This document shows, piece after piece, positions 1 through 9,003 of a stretch of DNA of 64,000 nucleotides (position 1 is the first letter of the stretch; the number at the start of each line of letters is the position of its first letter). This DNA is from Methanoregulaceae archaeon UBA467. Its GTDB lineage: Archaea > Halobacteriota > Methanomicrobia > Methanomicrobiales > Methanospirillaceae. The position numbers and the translations under genes were made by a program. Location of the stretch: positions 21,968 to 85,967 of the forward strand of contig DASP01000013.1 of the NCBI GenBank assembly GCA_002503825.1, read 5' to 3'. The notes below the pieces were generated by a model. It searched no databases. It was not told the origin of the DNA and saw only the letters and a program-made list of their open reading frames with translations.

Positions 1-1
1 C

Positions 2-1015
2 GGAAATATTACGTTTCTGGTAACACCAGCGCCGGGGAACGTCATCCTGAATATGACCATCGACGGTGAAGAATCCGGGCCGCAGGGAGAAGTACCCTTC
101 ATGGCAGTACGGTCAAATCACAGCATATTTGTAGCGTTTGGTCCGGAACCTGCAGAACAGGATGCCTGCCCTGAGAATACTACCGTGAGTGCTGAATTTT
201 TATCAGATATCCGTTCCGGTCCTGCACCATGCACGGTTAATTTTACCGACGTGTCTGCCGGAATGGTAACCGGGAATGAATGGGACTTCGGGGACGGCAC
301 AATCGTGAAAAATGAAGGGAACTGCAGCCATACGTATGGGGACCCGGGCAATTATACCGTCAGCCTCACGGTCTGTTCCGCCACCACCAGCGATACCATG
401 ATAAAAACAGGATATATCCGGGTCCTGCCGGTACCCGTTCCAGTAAAGGCTGATTTTGTTGCAAATGGTACGACCGGGGTGTCACCGCTGCCGGTACAGT
501 TCAGCAGCACGTCCGGGGGGGCTCCCGGGTCATGGTACTGGGAATTTGGCGATGGCGGGAATTCGTCTGAAGAACACCCGCTCCATGTATATGAAAAAGC
601 AGGGGTTTTCAATGTCAGCCTTACGGTCACCAGGGGTGTCAATACCGATACGCTCTGCAGGAGTGATTATATAACGGTTATTCGTCCCGCAATCGGGGGC
701 GACACCGGAACGTATACCCTGTACTGTAATGTCGGGAATGCCTCGGTATATTTTGACGGGGAATACTATGGCCGGATAACAAACGGTTCATTTACCATGA
801 CCGTCTATACGACAGCGACTCCCTTTACGACCTACGAGGTAAGAGCTCCCGGATATGTTTCCTGTAAGGCAAATATCAGGATTTATCCGAACAAAGGTGA
901 GAATATCGGACTTCAGATCAACCTGATCCCGGAACGTTCCTATGATCTCAGCCCCCCGAAAAAGACCACGTCTTATACGACGATTCTCTCAAATATTTCC
1001 AGCCAGTGGGGATAG
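2..1015 (+). CDS. PKD-domain surface protein, 3' part only
   Basis: The frame is open from the first bases of the window, so the ATG at 53 is internal and the gene begins upstream. Numbering from that ATG, two PKD beta-sandwich domains lie at about residues 45-125 and 133-213, each with the family hallmark (WDFGDG, WEFGDG). A third beta domain follows at about 217-293. That last domain closely resembles one in the surface protein at the other end of the window (61590-64000): both share a GDxGxYxxxCN start and a YxVxxxGY core. PKD domains are typical of extracellular archaeal proteins. Unlike its relatives here, this one ends without a hydrophobic anchor or basic tail, so it may be secreted or held non-covalently. 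The exact role is unknown; a structural or adhesive surface role is inferred. Confidence 0.85.
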   Translation, partial: GNITFLVTPAPGNVILNMTIDGEESGPQGEVPFMAVRSNHSIFVAFGPEPAEQDACPENTTVSAEFLSDIRSGPAPCTVNFTDVSAGMVTGNEWDFGDGTIVKNEGNCSHTYGDPGNYTVSLTVCSATTSDTMIKTGYIRVLPVPVPVKADFVANGTTGVSPLPVQFSSTSGGAPGSWYWEFGDGGNSSEEHPLHVYEKAGVFNVSLTVTRGVNTDTLCRSDYITVIRPAIGGDTGTYTLYCNVGNASVYFDGEYYGRITNGSFTMTVYTTATPFTTYEVRAPGYVSCKANIRIYPNKGENIGLQINLIPERSYDLSPPKKTTSYTTILSNISSQWG

Positions 1016-1123
1016 CGTCGTAATTACTCCCGGATCTTTTTTTTTTGTAAAATACTGGAAAAGTGAGAAAAGTGAGGAATCCAATAAAGCCTGTTTTTGT
1101 AGAAACCCTCATTTCAACAAAAT

Positions 1124-1345
1124 CCGGTCGATCCATTCCTATGACAGGAGGAGTTGCACCCCTCCCTGCCCCACCCCCTGGCGATATCCTTTGGGCAGGA
1201 TTGATCGGGATTTTTAATTTTTATTTTAATAAGAACCAGGCACATCATCTATCCCTTTGTGAGGACGCATACATGCGGTAATCCGGCATCAGACTGTGAG
1301 TATGGCAATAAGGTGTGCGGTAAAAAATAATTGTGAGAGAATGAA
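1124..1345 (+). repeat. Dispersed intergenic repeat, copy A (diverged)
   Basis: The copy begins near a TCGATCCATTCCTATGACAG block and contains GGAGGAGTTGCACCCCTCC, a G-rich/C-rich inverted repeat followed by CTGCCCCACCCC. The same order of blocks occurs at 24766-25135 and 61211-61562. The right part (ATCCCTTTGTGAGGACGCAT, then GTGCGG and GTGAGAG blocks) is more diverged. The rest of 1016-1401 shows nothing else beyond a T-run after the preceding stop. Confidence 0.7.
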
Positions 1346-1401
1346 GTTGGTACCCACCCAAAAATTCATCAGCCCGGGTAACAGATAATGACAGGATACA
1401 G

Positions 1402-1827
1402 ATGTTCGACGGGCTGGAACTCTCACCAAAAAAAGTTGAATATCTCAAATATATCCTTGAAAAAGGAGAAAACATAAGGACCACCGACCTCGCAGCTCAC
1501 CTGCAGGTCGATCCGTCCACCGTTTCAAAGGGTATCAGTGAGATGACAGGGGAGGGGCTTGTATCCCATATGCCCTATCACGGGGTGTCGCTGACAGAAT
1601 ATGGCCGTGATTATGCGGATTTTGTGATCAGGCGTCACAGGATCCTCGGATTGATCCTTTCCCATTATGGCCTGAGCGAGGATGAGGCCTGCCGCGAGGC
1701 TTCAAGATTTGAATGCTTTGTATCACGAGATGCAGTAAATAAAATGTGCAGGGCTCTCGGTCACCCTATAATGGGGATTTGCGGGAGAATCAGTCATGAT
1801 GAATCCTGCATGAAACGTCCTGACTGA
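1402..1827 (+). CDS. DtxR/MntR-family metal-dependent transcriptional regulator
   Basis: A 141-residue protein with an N-terminal winged helix-turn-helix (about residues 8-65; core DLAAHLQVDPSTVSKGISEM) followed by the helical dimerisation and metal-sensing segment. DtxR/MntR proteins repress metal importers when the metal is bound. In the segment EASRFECFVS, aligned with DtxR EACRWEHVMS, the glutamate ligand is kept but Cys102 becomes Ser and the usual His106 becomes Cys. The sensing site is therefore not the standard Mn/Fe one. There is no C-terminal SH3-like or FeoA domain. It sits about 115 bases upstream of the znuABC-like genes on the same strand and most likely controls them. Metal identity is unknown. 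Confidence 0.85.
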   Translation: MFDGLELSPKKVEYLKYILEKGENIRTTDLAAHLQVDPSTVSKGISEMTGEGLVSHMPYHGVSLTEYGRDYADFVIRRHRILGLILSHYGLSEDEACREASRFECFVSRDAVNKMCRALGHPIMGICGRISHDESCMKRPD

Positions 1828-1941
1828 AAAAAAAGATCGAAAGTAAAAAAATCGTTGATCAGTCGGAGAATTTTTTAGCTGAGTACCAAACCCTGGGAGG
1901 TTTTCCCGGCAATGCCAGAAACACGAGAAAAGAGAAAGACA

Positions 1942-2814
1942 ATGAAGCATATTCCGGCTTTTTTATTAATATTCGCATTCGTAATTGCATTATCCGGGTG
2001 TACCTCGCAGGTGCCGGAAACGGGCGATTCGATAAAAGTTGCAGTCACCATCCTTCCGCAGGCCGAGATGGTCAGGGCAGTCGGAGGTGACCGGGTGGAC
2101 GTCATGGTGATTGTCCCGCCCGGAGTGGAACCCCACACCTACGAACCGTCCGCCAGCACACTGATTGCGCTTGAAAAAACCGATGTCTATTTTAAAATCG
2201 GGAACGGGCTCATGCCCTTCGAGGATAAACTGTCAGAAAAGGTCGGGGCGCTGAATCGTGATATCCTGATTGCAGATACGTCAGACAGAGTTACGATCAT
2301 ATACGGCTCAGACCCTGATTCACCGGCAGGGAAGGACCCTCATGTCTGGCTCTCTCCGGTAAATGCACGTATTATGGTTGAAAATATTGCCGGCGGGCTG
2401 ACAAGTATCGATCCTGAAAATGCGGCGTATTACGAGGATAATGCCGGAAAATATATCGCAAAAATCGATGCACTCGACGCGAAGATAAAAAAAGAGATGA
2501 ATGAAACTCCGGAGCGGACGATCATTGTCACTCATCCGGCATGGAGTTATTTTGCCCGCGATTACGCAATTAAGCAGGTATCAATTGAATCAGAGGGAAA
2601 AGAGCCGACTGCCAGGGATATTGAAGCGGTCGTGACGATCGCACGGCAGCGGAATATCTCGGTCGTGTTTGTTGAACCCCAGTATAGTGCCAGAAGTGCG
2701 GAAGTAATCGCAGAAGAGATAAACGGCAGCATTGTCATTATTGATCCCCTGGCAGGGGATTATCTTGAGAATCTTGACCGCGTGGCTGCATTGTTTGCGG
2801 GGAAGCATGCATGA
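1942..2814 (+). CDS. znuA: Metal ABC transporter substrate-binding lipoprotein (ZnuA/PsaA type)
   Basis: Cluster A-I binding protein that captures a divalent cation (probably Zn or Mn) outside the membrane for the adjacent ZnuBC-like importer. The ATG at 1942 is preferred over the in-frame ATG at 1912 because it gives a clean lipoprotein signal ending in the lipobox ALSGC with Cys20. Candidate metal ligands follow the family pattern: His65 (PHTYEP), His134 (DPHVWLSP), His198 (THPAW) and an acidic residue near 268-273 (IIDPLAGD). The loop before His134 is short and has no His-rich stretch. Length (290 residues) is normal. The stop overlaps the next start in ATGA. The gene symbol reflects the family, not a proven zinc specificity. 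Confidence 0.88.
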   Translation: MKHIPAFLLIFAFVIALSGCTSQVPETGDSIKVAVTILPQAEMVRAVGGDRVDVMVIVPPGVEPHTYEPSASTLIALEKTDVYFKIGNGLMPFEDKLSEKVGALNRDILIADTSDRVTIIYGSDPDSPAGKDPHVWLSPVNARIMVENIAGGLTSIDPENAAYYEDNAGKYIAKIDALDAKIKKEMNETPERTIIVTHPAWSYFARDYAIKQVSIESEGKEPTARDIEAVVTIARQRNISVVFVEPQYSARSAEVIAEEINGSIVIIDPLAGDYLENLDRVAALFAGKHA

Positions 2815-3581
2815 ATGATGCAGAGGCGATAGTTGTCAGGGATGTCACCCTTACCAGGAACGGTCACCCGGTTCTTGACCATGTAAGCATCAGGGTTGAA
2901 GAAAGGGATTTTTATGCAATTATCGGGCCGAACGGCGGCGGGAAGACGACGCTTCTCAAGATAATCCTTGGCGTGCTGAAGCCTGATTCAGGTGAAGTCC
3001 AAATCTTCGGAGGGCCCGCCGAAGAGAACAGGAACCTGGTAGGGTATGTCCCGCAGTTCCGGACCTTTGATTTCCATTATCCAATCACCGTCGGGGAGAT
3101 GGTGATATCAGGAAGGATGGGGCACGTGACCGGAATCTGGAAGAGATACTCTGATGCCGACCGGGATAAAGCAGAGGCAATGATCGGGATGACAGGGCTT
3201 TTTGGGCTTGAACACCGGCAGGTTCGGGATCTCTCGGGCGGAGAGCAGCAGCGGGCAATTATTGCACGTGCACTTGTCGGGGACCCCCGGATTCTCCTCC
3301 TTGACGAGCCCACGGTCTACGTGGATACCCCCTCTGCGACCCAGTTCTATGAACTCCTCGATGATCTGAAGAAGAAGATGACGATCATTTTGGTCTCTCA
3401 CGATATCGGTGTCATATCCACCCATGTCACCAAAATCGCCTGCCTGAACCATTCTATGTATGCTCATGATACAAAGGAGATAACCGATGACATGCTGGCA
3501 GCAGCGTATCACTGTCCGGTCGATCTCATCGCACACGGGGTCCCGCACCGGGTACTCCGGTCCCACGACGGGGAGGTGTGA
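2811..3581 (+). CDS. znuC: Metal ABC transporter ATP-binding protein (ZnuC type)
   Basis: ABC ATPase that powers the importer. Walker A is GPNGGGKTT (residues 39-47), the Q-loop is at Q82, the signature LSGGEQQR starts at 141, Walker B is ILLLDEP (161-167) and the switch histidine is H197 (VSHD). The gene overlaps the binding protein by 4 bases (ATGA) and the permease follows immediately, so the three are translationally coupled. Length (256) is usual for ZnuC/MntB-type subunits. Confidence 0.92.
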   Translation: MNDAEAIVVRDVTLTRNGHPVLDHVSIRVEERDFYAIIGPNGGGKTTLLKIILGVLKPDSGEVQIFGGPAEENRNLVGYVPQFRTFDFHYPITVGEMVISGRMGHVTGIWKRYSDADRDKAEAMIGMTGLFGLEHRQVRDLSGGEQQRAIIARALVGDPRILLLDEPTVYVDTPSATQFYELLDDLKKKMTIILVSHDIGVISTHVTKIACLNHSMYAHDTKEITDDMLAAAYHCPVDLIAHGVPHRVLRSHDGEV

Positions 3582-3582
3582 T

Positions 3583-4407
3583 GTGTTCGAAGTCCTTGGC
3601 TACGAATTTTTCAGAAATGCCCTGATCGCGGGTATTTTTGCAAGCATCGCCTGCGGGGTGATAGGGAGTTATGTCGTCGTAAAAAAGATGGTGTCAGTGA
3701 GCGGGGGGATATCCCATGCAGCGTTCGGGGGAATAGGCCTTGGTTATTTCCTTGGATTCGATCCGATCATCGGTGCGATCATATTCACACTCGGGGTCTC
3801 GCTCGGTATCGGGACCCTCCAGCAGAAGGCGCGACAGAATCTCGATACCCTCGTCGGGGCGGTATGGGCAAGCGGTATGGCGCTTGGCATTATTTTCATC
3901 GCGCTGACACCCGGATATGCGCCCGACCTGTTCAGTTTTCTCTTTGGAAATATCCTTCTCGTCCCGTCGGGCGATATTGTGCTGATGGCAGTGCTGGTAG
4001 TAATTATCCTCGCAATCGTTGCCCTGCTCTATTATCCGCTCCTCGCCGTGACATTTGATGAAGAGTACGCACGGGTGATGAACCTCCCGGTCGTCTTCCT
4101 GTCGTACCTGTTACTGACGCTTGTTGCACTGACCGTTGTCATGCTCATCAGGGTTGTCGGTATCATCCTTGTCATCGCCCTGCTTGCCCTTCCGCCGGCA
4201 ATTGCGCGGGAATGGACCGGCAACTTAAAATCGATGATGGTCCTTTCGACCCTGCTTGGGGCGGTCTTCACACTCGGAGGGATATGGCTCTCGTATCTCT
4301 TTGACATTCCATCAGGCGCAACAATCATCATCGTGTGTGCATCGGCCTATCTCCTCGCCCTGGCCGGAAAAAAAGTCGTGGAAAACAGGTCTTTTATCCC
4401 GTCCTGA
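3583..4407 (+). CDS. znuB: Metal ABC transporter permease (ZnuB type)
   Basis: Integral membrane subunit of the importer, ABC-3 family, with about eight hydrophobic segments and the family-typical SVSGGISHAAFGGIGLG stretch. The open frame extends back to 3487, but that extension is a shadow of znuC. The likely start is the GTG at 3583, because GGAGGTG lies at 3572-3578 and the GTG follows the znuC stop (3579-3581) by one base. This gives 274 residues, normal for the family. It is the last gene of the regulator-importer group; a strong hairpin overlaps its stop codon. Confidence 0.88.
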   Translation: MFEVLGYEFFRNALIAGIFASIACGVIGSYVVVKKMVSVSGGISHAAFGGIGLGYFLGFDPIIGAIIFTLGVSLGIGTLQQKARQNLDTLVGAVWASGMALGIIFIALTPGYAPDLFSFLFGNILLVPSGDIVLMAVLVVIILAIVALLYYPLLAVTFDEEYARVMNLPVVFLSYLLLTLVALTVVMLIRVVGIILVIALLALPPAIAREWTGNLKSMMVLSTLLGAVFTLGGIWLSYLFDIPSGATIIIVCASAYLLALAGKKVVENRSFIPS

Positions 4408-4426
4408 AGCTTTTTTATGCTTCAGG
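4403..4426 (+). terminator. Hairpin over the znuB stop codon
   Basis: CCTGAAGC and GCTTCAGG form a perfect 8 bp stem around an 8-base loop that is itself T-rich (TTTTTTAT). The TGA stop of znuB lies inside the left arm. It could terminate or stabilise the importer mRNA. Function is inferred from structure only. Confidence 0.5.
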
Positions 4427-4445
4427 CAATCTTTTCCGGCGTTGT

Positions 4446-4505
4446 TAAAATCTTTATATCAATAAGACCTGCTCGATTCCATTTCTTTGACAGGAGGGGT
4501 TTCCC
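4446..4505 (+). repeat. Dispersed intergenic repeat, copy B (fragment)
   Basis: Contains GTTAAAATCTTTATATC, then CTCGATTCCATTTCTTTGAC, then AGGAGGGGTTTC. These match three ordered blocks of the copies at 24.8 and 61.2 kb, with the sequence between the first two deleted. The C-rich right arm of the hairpin is lost. The remaining 4506-4702 shows no gene I can support. Confidence 0.6.
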
Positions 4506-4702
4506 GGGGAATTCCGTGCAGGTAATTGTTAAAAGGAACGGCACAAACCGCAGAAAACCCGGGTACCTGACCATCTATTTTCATATGCAATGCACCGGCT
4601 TTTTGCGTGGGGGTTTGCCTCCCACCTGGATCAGGAAATGGATTATATTCACACCCCGCTCTCAAGGTTCATTACCCCCGCATCACCATCCTGCCATATT
4701 GA

Positions 4703-4907
4703 ATGAAGCGCAAAGAAATATATCAGAAACTACTCCACAATCCTAAAAATATCAGGTTCAGATTCCTTTGCAGGGCTGCGGAGACGTTTGGTTTTACCCT
4801 GAAAGGAAGCCGGGGAAGTCATCATGTATTCACCCGTGAGGGTATTTCCTGAAATACTGAATCTACAGGATTCCAGCGGAAAGGCAAAACCTTATCAGGT
4901 AAAATAA
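4703..4907 (+). pseudogene. hicA: HicA-like toxin, frameshifted
   Basis: Reading from the ATG at 4703 gives a HicA/YcfA-type mRNA interferase: MKRKEIYQKL start, then GFTLKGSRGSHHVFTREGI with the catalytic-type histidine pair. A stop (4850-4852) then interrupts it. One base earlier the alternate frame continues with PEILNLQDSSGKAKPYQVK, the expected HicA C-terminus, to a TAA at 4905. A single extra T in GGTATTTCCTGA explains the break. HicA cleaves translating mRNA; this copy should be inactive unless recoded. The start may also be slightly damaged (NIRFRFLCRAAETFG region). hicB remnants follow. Confidence 0.78.
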
Positions 4908-4953
4908 TTGTGTACCATACTCGGGAAATACTCACTGCACGAGGAGGAAGACC

Positions 4954-5204
4954 CTGAATAAATATGCAATGAGATTTTCTTCAGCGAAGAAGATAAAGGA
5001 TTCATCGCAGTCGTCCCGGAACTGCCCGGGTGTTCTGCGTGTGGAACGAGCGAGGAGGAGGCGCTCCGTGAGGTGAAGACGGCCATGGACCTCTGGCTCG
5101 AAACTACGCGAAGAGAAGGGCGGAACATCCCGGTACCGAATGGAAAAGGCCTGTTGAAACTGATTATCGAAGAGAAGGGAACAGGCAGCTCCGCGAGCTC
5201 CTGA
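4954..5204 (+). pseudogene. hicB: HicB-like antitoxin, 5' end damaged
   Basis: The body reads FFSEEDKGFIAVVPELPGCS, then SEEEALREVKTAMDLWLE and GRNIPVP, the HicB antitoxin fold. The expected start (xNKYAMR) is in a different frame: codons from 4954 read CTG AAT AAA TAT GCA ATG AGA with GAGGAGGA just upstream, and then a frame change is needed near 4975 to enter the body. In the body frame a TAA at 4959-4961 blocks any upstream start. So the presumed ATG is now CTG and the frame is broken. With hicA also broken, the whole module appears dead. Confidence 0.75.
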
Positions 5205-5229
5205 AAGCTTTTATTTCAACACAGGAAAA

Positions 5230-5257
5230 GTGCGGAGATCCCGCACTACCGTTTTTT
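5230..5257 (+). terminator. Stem-loop followed by T-run
   Basis: GTGCGG-AGATC-CCGCAC forms a 6 bp GC-rich stem followed shortly by a run of T. It sits just after the hicB remnant and may be its old terminator. I see nothing I can support in 5258-5533. Confidence 0.45.
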
Positions 5258-5533
5258 CCCGTCATGTGAAATGGTCCCGGCTGTTGCCCTTGTTACGGAC
5301 TTCCATTTTATCTGTTCCTTCATGGATTCTTTATAACCTGTTGCCCGTGATTGAGTACGTCCATTAAGTGTCACACGGACTTTATTGCAATTTGTCACTG
5401 ATTGCATCCATACGAATTTCTCCGGTGGATGTCAACAAAGCGAAAATAACATCAAAAAGATAGAATTACAGGGTTCTTTGATAAGGAGTTCCTTATCCCC
5501 GTCAAATTCGACATATCCTTAAATCCGTAACTG

Positions 5534-6001
5534 TCAGCGCTCTTTCCGGACTGGGGCCCTCTTCTCAGCATTCATGATATCGTGAAAATGGCTGACTTTT
5601 TTCTCAATGATAAACCCGAACCCGATAGCGGTGACCGGGATGACAAGGTACCGCAGTCCAATCTGTGAGAAATAGGTTGTCATGTCCATGCCGTTCATCG
5701 GGAGGAGTATCAGGACGTCAAGGAGCCAGTTGAGGATAAGCCAGCTAACACCGATGATGATGCCTTCTTTAAGGAAATTATTGAATATACTAAGAAAGAG
5801 CAGTACCAGGAGGACGGTTGCGCACAGTGATGATACGATGATCATGATGGTCTTGAATGTGAATATATCGATTACGAGTTCGCCCCCGGGGGTGTAAAAG
5901 AACATGGCAGCTATAAACGGGATGAGCCAGGTAAGAAACCCGAAAAAAATTATCTTTAAAGCGCGCAGCAATGCGTTATTCATCAGGGAGAACGTGTGCA
6001 T
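5534..6001 (-). CDS. Hypothetical four-helix membrane protein
   Basis: A 155-residue protein with about four hydrophobic segments (roughly residues 12-35, 48-70, 78-98 and 115-133) and a basic C-terminal tail ending in KRAPVRKER. I do not recognise the family. The alternative start Met7 (5983) would shorten it without losing a helix. It stands alone between the hicAB remnant and ppx; the 90-base gap to ppx allows its own promoter. Confidence 0.6.
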   Translation of the reverse strand: MHTFSLMNNALLRALKIIFFGFLTWLIPFIAAMFFYTPGGELVIDIFTFKTIMIIVSSLCATVLLVLLFLSIFNNFLKEGIIIGVSWLILNWLLDVLILLPMNGMDMTTYFSQIGLRYLVIPVTAIGFGFIIEKKVSHFHDIMNAEKRAPVRKER

Positions 6002-6091
6002 CCCGCAGGTATATACTAATCGGGATGGACCATGAGGATACAGGAATTGTGGCAGAGCTGGACGGCTGCGCAGGGCAATGCTGCCTGAAGG

Positions 6092-7732
6092 TCAGGGACT
6101 GTCAGGAATATGGTTTAAAAGCGGTGATAGCCTGCATTCCATTGCCGGGAGGTCGTTCGCATCCACAAATATGATTTCTGCCACCAGTTTTTTCTGGAAT
6201 ACGCGTGAGAAATTTTCAACCTCGTTTTCAACACCCCAGATCTCCAGCTGGCAATCGCCTGTTGCCGTTATCTCGAGTTTTAACTCTTTTTTCCCGGGCG
6301 ATACAAACCGGGCGTGGCGGATAAGCCCTGTATGGCTCCGGTCAAGGCTCTCTGCAAGGCGGAGAAATGCAGAAAGCACACGGATAGTATCACGGGTGGT
6401 TTTGTCAAGCCCTGATATCTGGAGTTGTTTCTTCCGTGGCGCTTTTTTCCTGTGAAAACGGGTGATGTACGCCATGGTTGCAATCTCTTTTTGATCAAAC
6501 CCGAGCAGTTCGGTATTACGGATGAGGTAATACGAATGTGCGTGGTGATTTGAGTACGAGATAAACGATCCGATATCGTGCAAAAATGTGGCATACAGGA
6601 GCAAATCTCTCTCCTTTTCACCGTATTGATGAATGCCGGTTTTTCCGGCGCTGTCATACAGTTCAAGGGAAAGCCGTGCTACCGTCCGGGCGTGGAGTTC
6701 ATTTATCCCGCATGACCGTGCCAGCTGAAGCACGCTTCTCTCCCGCGGCGAAAGCTGGCCTATGAGGGGGAAATCCTCCATCCGGGAGAGGTATTCTGCA
6801 AGAAGACCTTCTTTTAAGCCCCTGGATGAGACCTGGATACGATCGAGGTCAAGCAGGTCCATGAAGGTATCGAGGATCGCAGCACCGGCGATGATAATGT
6901 CGGCACGTTCAGGATTGATACCCGGGATTTTCCGTCTCTGGACGAGAGGAACCGAACAGAGAAGTTCGGAAACCCGTTTGAGGTCCTGTCGGGTGAGAAA
7001 AAGATCGTCGTTTTTCCCGTTGGGATTCAGCCTGGATGCGATCTCTGCAAGGTTGATAATTGTTCCGGAACTTCCGACTGCAAGGTCAATCTGGAACTCT
7101 TTCATCTCATTGAGGGGCCGGATGAGTTCATTTTTTACGTGGCGTTTAATCTTGTCGTACAGCACCCTTGGGACAGGGTCTTTATCAGTATTTTTAAAAT
7201 ACTGGTTTGTCAGTCGTATCGAACCGACCCTGAGGCTGTCAAGAAAATGGTAGGAATGCTGGTTGCCGATGATTATTTCAGTGCTGCCGCCGCCGATATC
7301 GATGAAGAGGGCCTGACTGTCTTCAAGGTGGGTCCCGCTTACAACCCCCATATAGATCAGCCGGGCTTCCTCGCGTCCTGAAATGACGCCCACATCGATT
7401 CCGGCCTCATGCCGGATCCGGTTCAGAAAATGGTTCCTGTTATGTGCTTCCCTCGTTGCAGACGTGGCGACGGCGACAAACTCTTCGGTTCCGAACGACC
7501 GGGCAAGGTCAACAAAATTTTTACAGACGACAACTGCCCTGTCCATTGCCTCGTCATGGATTATTTCCTGGCCGAATTCACCCTCCCCAAGCCGTACCAC
7601 CTCTTTCTGGCTTGTCAGGACATTATAAGTACAATTTTGGAATAAACGCACAATCATCAGGCGTATGGAGTTCGTACCGATATCGATGAATGCGACCACA
7701 CGGCCCTCTGTTATGGCAGGGACGCCGTTCAT
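6092..7732 (-). CDS. ppx: Ppx/GppA phosphatase with C-terminal HD domain
   Basis: Exopolyphosphatase / guanosine pentaphosphate phosphatase family, 546 residues. The N-terminal actin-like fold has FIDIGTNSIRLMIV (about 15-28), ATSATREAHNR (89-99), the phosphate-binding DIGGGST (145-151) and ERADIIIAGA (275-284). A C-terminal HD-type domain follows, with H385-D386 in LHDIG and further histidines (NHHAHS, RFHRKK). Full-length bacterial Ppx has the same layout. It probably hydrolyses polyphosphate from the end; guanosine pentaphosphate activity is unlikely to matter in an archaeon. It is monocistronic as far as I can see. Confidence 0.9.
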   Translation of the reverse strand: MNGVPAITEGRVVAFIDIGTNSIRLMIVRLFQNCTYNVLTSQKEVVRLGEGEFGQEIIHDEAMDRAVVVCKNFVDLARSFGTEEFVAVATSATREAHNRNHFLNRIRHEAGIDVGVISGREEARLIYMGVVSGTHLEDSQALFIDIGGGSTEIIIGNQHSYHFLDSLRVGSIRLTNQYFKNTDKDPVPRVLYDKIKRHVKNELIRPLNEMKEFQIDLAVGSSGTIINLAEIASRLNPNGKNDDLFLTRQDLKRVSELLCSVPLVQRRKIPGINPERADIIIAGAAILDTFMDLLDLDRIQVSSRGLKEGLLAEYLSRMEDFPLIGQLSPRERSVLQLARSCGINELHARTVARLSLELYDSAGKTGIHQYGEKERDLLLYATFLHDIGSFISYSNHHAHSYYLIRNTELLGFDQKEIATMAYITRFHRKKAPRKKQLQISGLDKTTRDTIRVLSAFLRLAESLDRSHTGLIRHARFVSPGKKELKLEITATGDCQLEIWGVENEVENFSRVFQKKLVAEIIFVDANDLPAMECRLSPLLNHIPDSP

Positions 7733-7896
7733 CTGTGCACCCGTTCAGTCCCGCAAAAAAGTAATAAATCCATGGATAATCCTCTTTTTCCAGGAAAAAA
7801 GATATTCTGGTACTCCATTCCGTTCATTCCCGACCTGCCTGTTTCGTGTTATGGGGGTATTTTTCTGATATTTACATCAATTACTTTTTTTGGTCT

Positions 7897-9003
7897 CTAC
7901 TCATTCTTTACCGGTTCGGAACATCCGCATCTGCCGATTGTTGCAGCAACGCAAAGGGCAAAAAGAGATGTAAGGGCAAATGCCGCGAGAAAAGTAACAT
8001 TTTCTGCGACGTATCCGGCGATGAACGGGAGGAGGGTCATCCCGCCGTAACTTGCAGCGTTGAAGAGGCCCATTAAAGCGCCCTGCCTGACCTCGGACTG
8101 TGCGAGATATGCAAGCTGGGCTATCATAACCACCCCGGCAACAGCCCCGACTGCGATAAATGCCCATGGTGTGATGAAAGTGACCATGACTGCGATTGCC
8201 ATAAGGATCGCGGCAACCCTGATCGTTATAATGGGCGGCAGGTGTGCGTGTGAGACAAGGATCACTGAAACTGCAGTGGCAATATTCATGGCTGCGATCT
8301 GTATGCCAATGATATGCGGGGAAAGCCCTGAAAATTCAGGGTAGATGGCAGTGACCGCACCGGTTATACCAATGATAACCACTGCTGACACCCAGAGCCA
8401 GAAATAGTTTCCAAGTATACGGAAAAGACGCCCGAAAACACCTCGAATCCCTTCAGCGGGCATGATATTTACCGCGACCAGGGGTTTTTTCCGCATAAAA
8501 AGCCCGGCAATAAGGGATAGGACCGACATGGCCCCGAATATGATAATGCCCGAAGACGGGATTCCTGATATGCCGGCCGCCCAGCCGGCGCCGATAAGCC
8601 CTGCAACAAGACCTACATTCAGCAGCGCCATGAAAAAACCGCTCATCCGTTCGTGGTCAGGTGACGAATTGATAAGGGAAAGGGCCGAGGCAACAAAAAT
8701 TCCTGCGCCGAACCCTTCGATAAGCCGGATTGTAATTATATAGACCGGGTTGCTGAATACCAGAAATAACACCGCTGAAAGAAATGTGAGGAATAATCCC
8801 GTTTTAATAAGCGGGACCTCCCCGATCCTGTCTGACAGGATACCACTTGGGATTACCATCAGGAATGCACCGAGGAAGTATGCAGAATAGATCGCTCCCT
8901 GTGCAGTCGTACCTGCTGCCAGGAGGGGGAGTACCGGTACAATGGCATTTGAAAGTGCCATTACCACGAACACCCCTAAACAGGCGATAATCTCTTCTCT
9001 CAT
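7897..9003 (-). CDS. MFS-type membrane transporter
   Basis: Major facilitator superfamily carrier, 368 residues, about 11-12 hydrophobic segments. The loop between helices 2 and 3 holds a motif-A-like GILSDRIGEVPLIK. Its ATG overlaps the aCPSF1 stop by one base (TAATG), so it is translated from the same transcript as aCPSF1 and perhaps psmB. Substrate cannot be told from sequence; a drug or metabolite exporter is one possibility. Confidence 0.82.
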   Translation of the reverse strand: MREEIIACLGVFVVMALSNAIVPVLPLLAAGTTAQGAIYSAYFLGAFLMVIPSGILSDRIGEVPLIKTGLFLTFLSAVLFLVFSNPVYIITIRLIEGFGAGIFVASALSLINSSPDHERMSGFFMALLNVGLVAGLIGAGWAAGISGIPSSGIIIFGAMSVLSLIAGLFMRKKPLVAVNIMPAEGIRGVFGRLFRILGNYFWLWVSAVVIIGITGAVTAIYPEFSGLSPHIIGIQIAAMNIATAVSVILVSHAHLPPIITIRVAAILMAIAVMVTFITPWAFIAVGAVAGVVMIAQLAYLAQSEVRQGALMGLFNAASYGGMTLLPFIAGYVAENVTFLAAFALTSLFALCVAATIGRCGCSEPVKNE

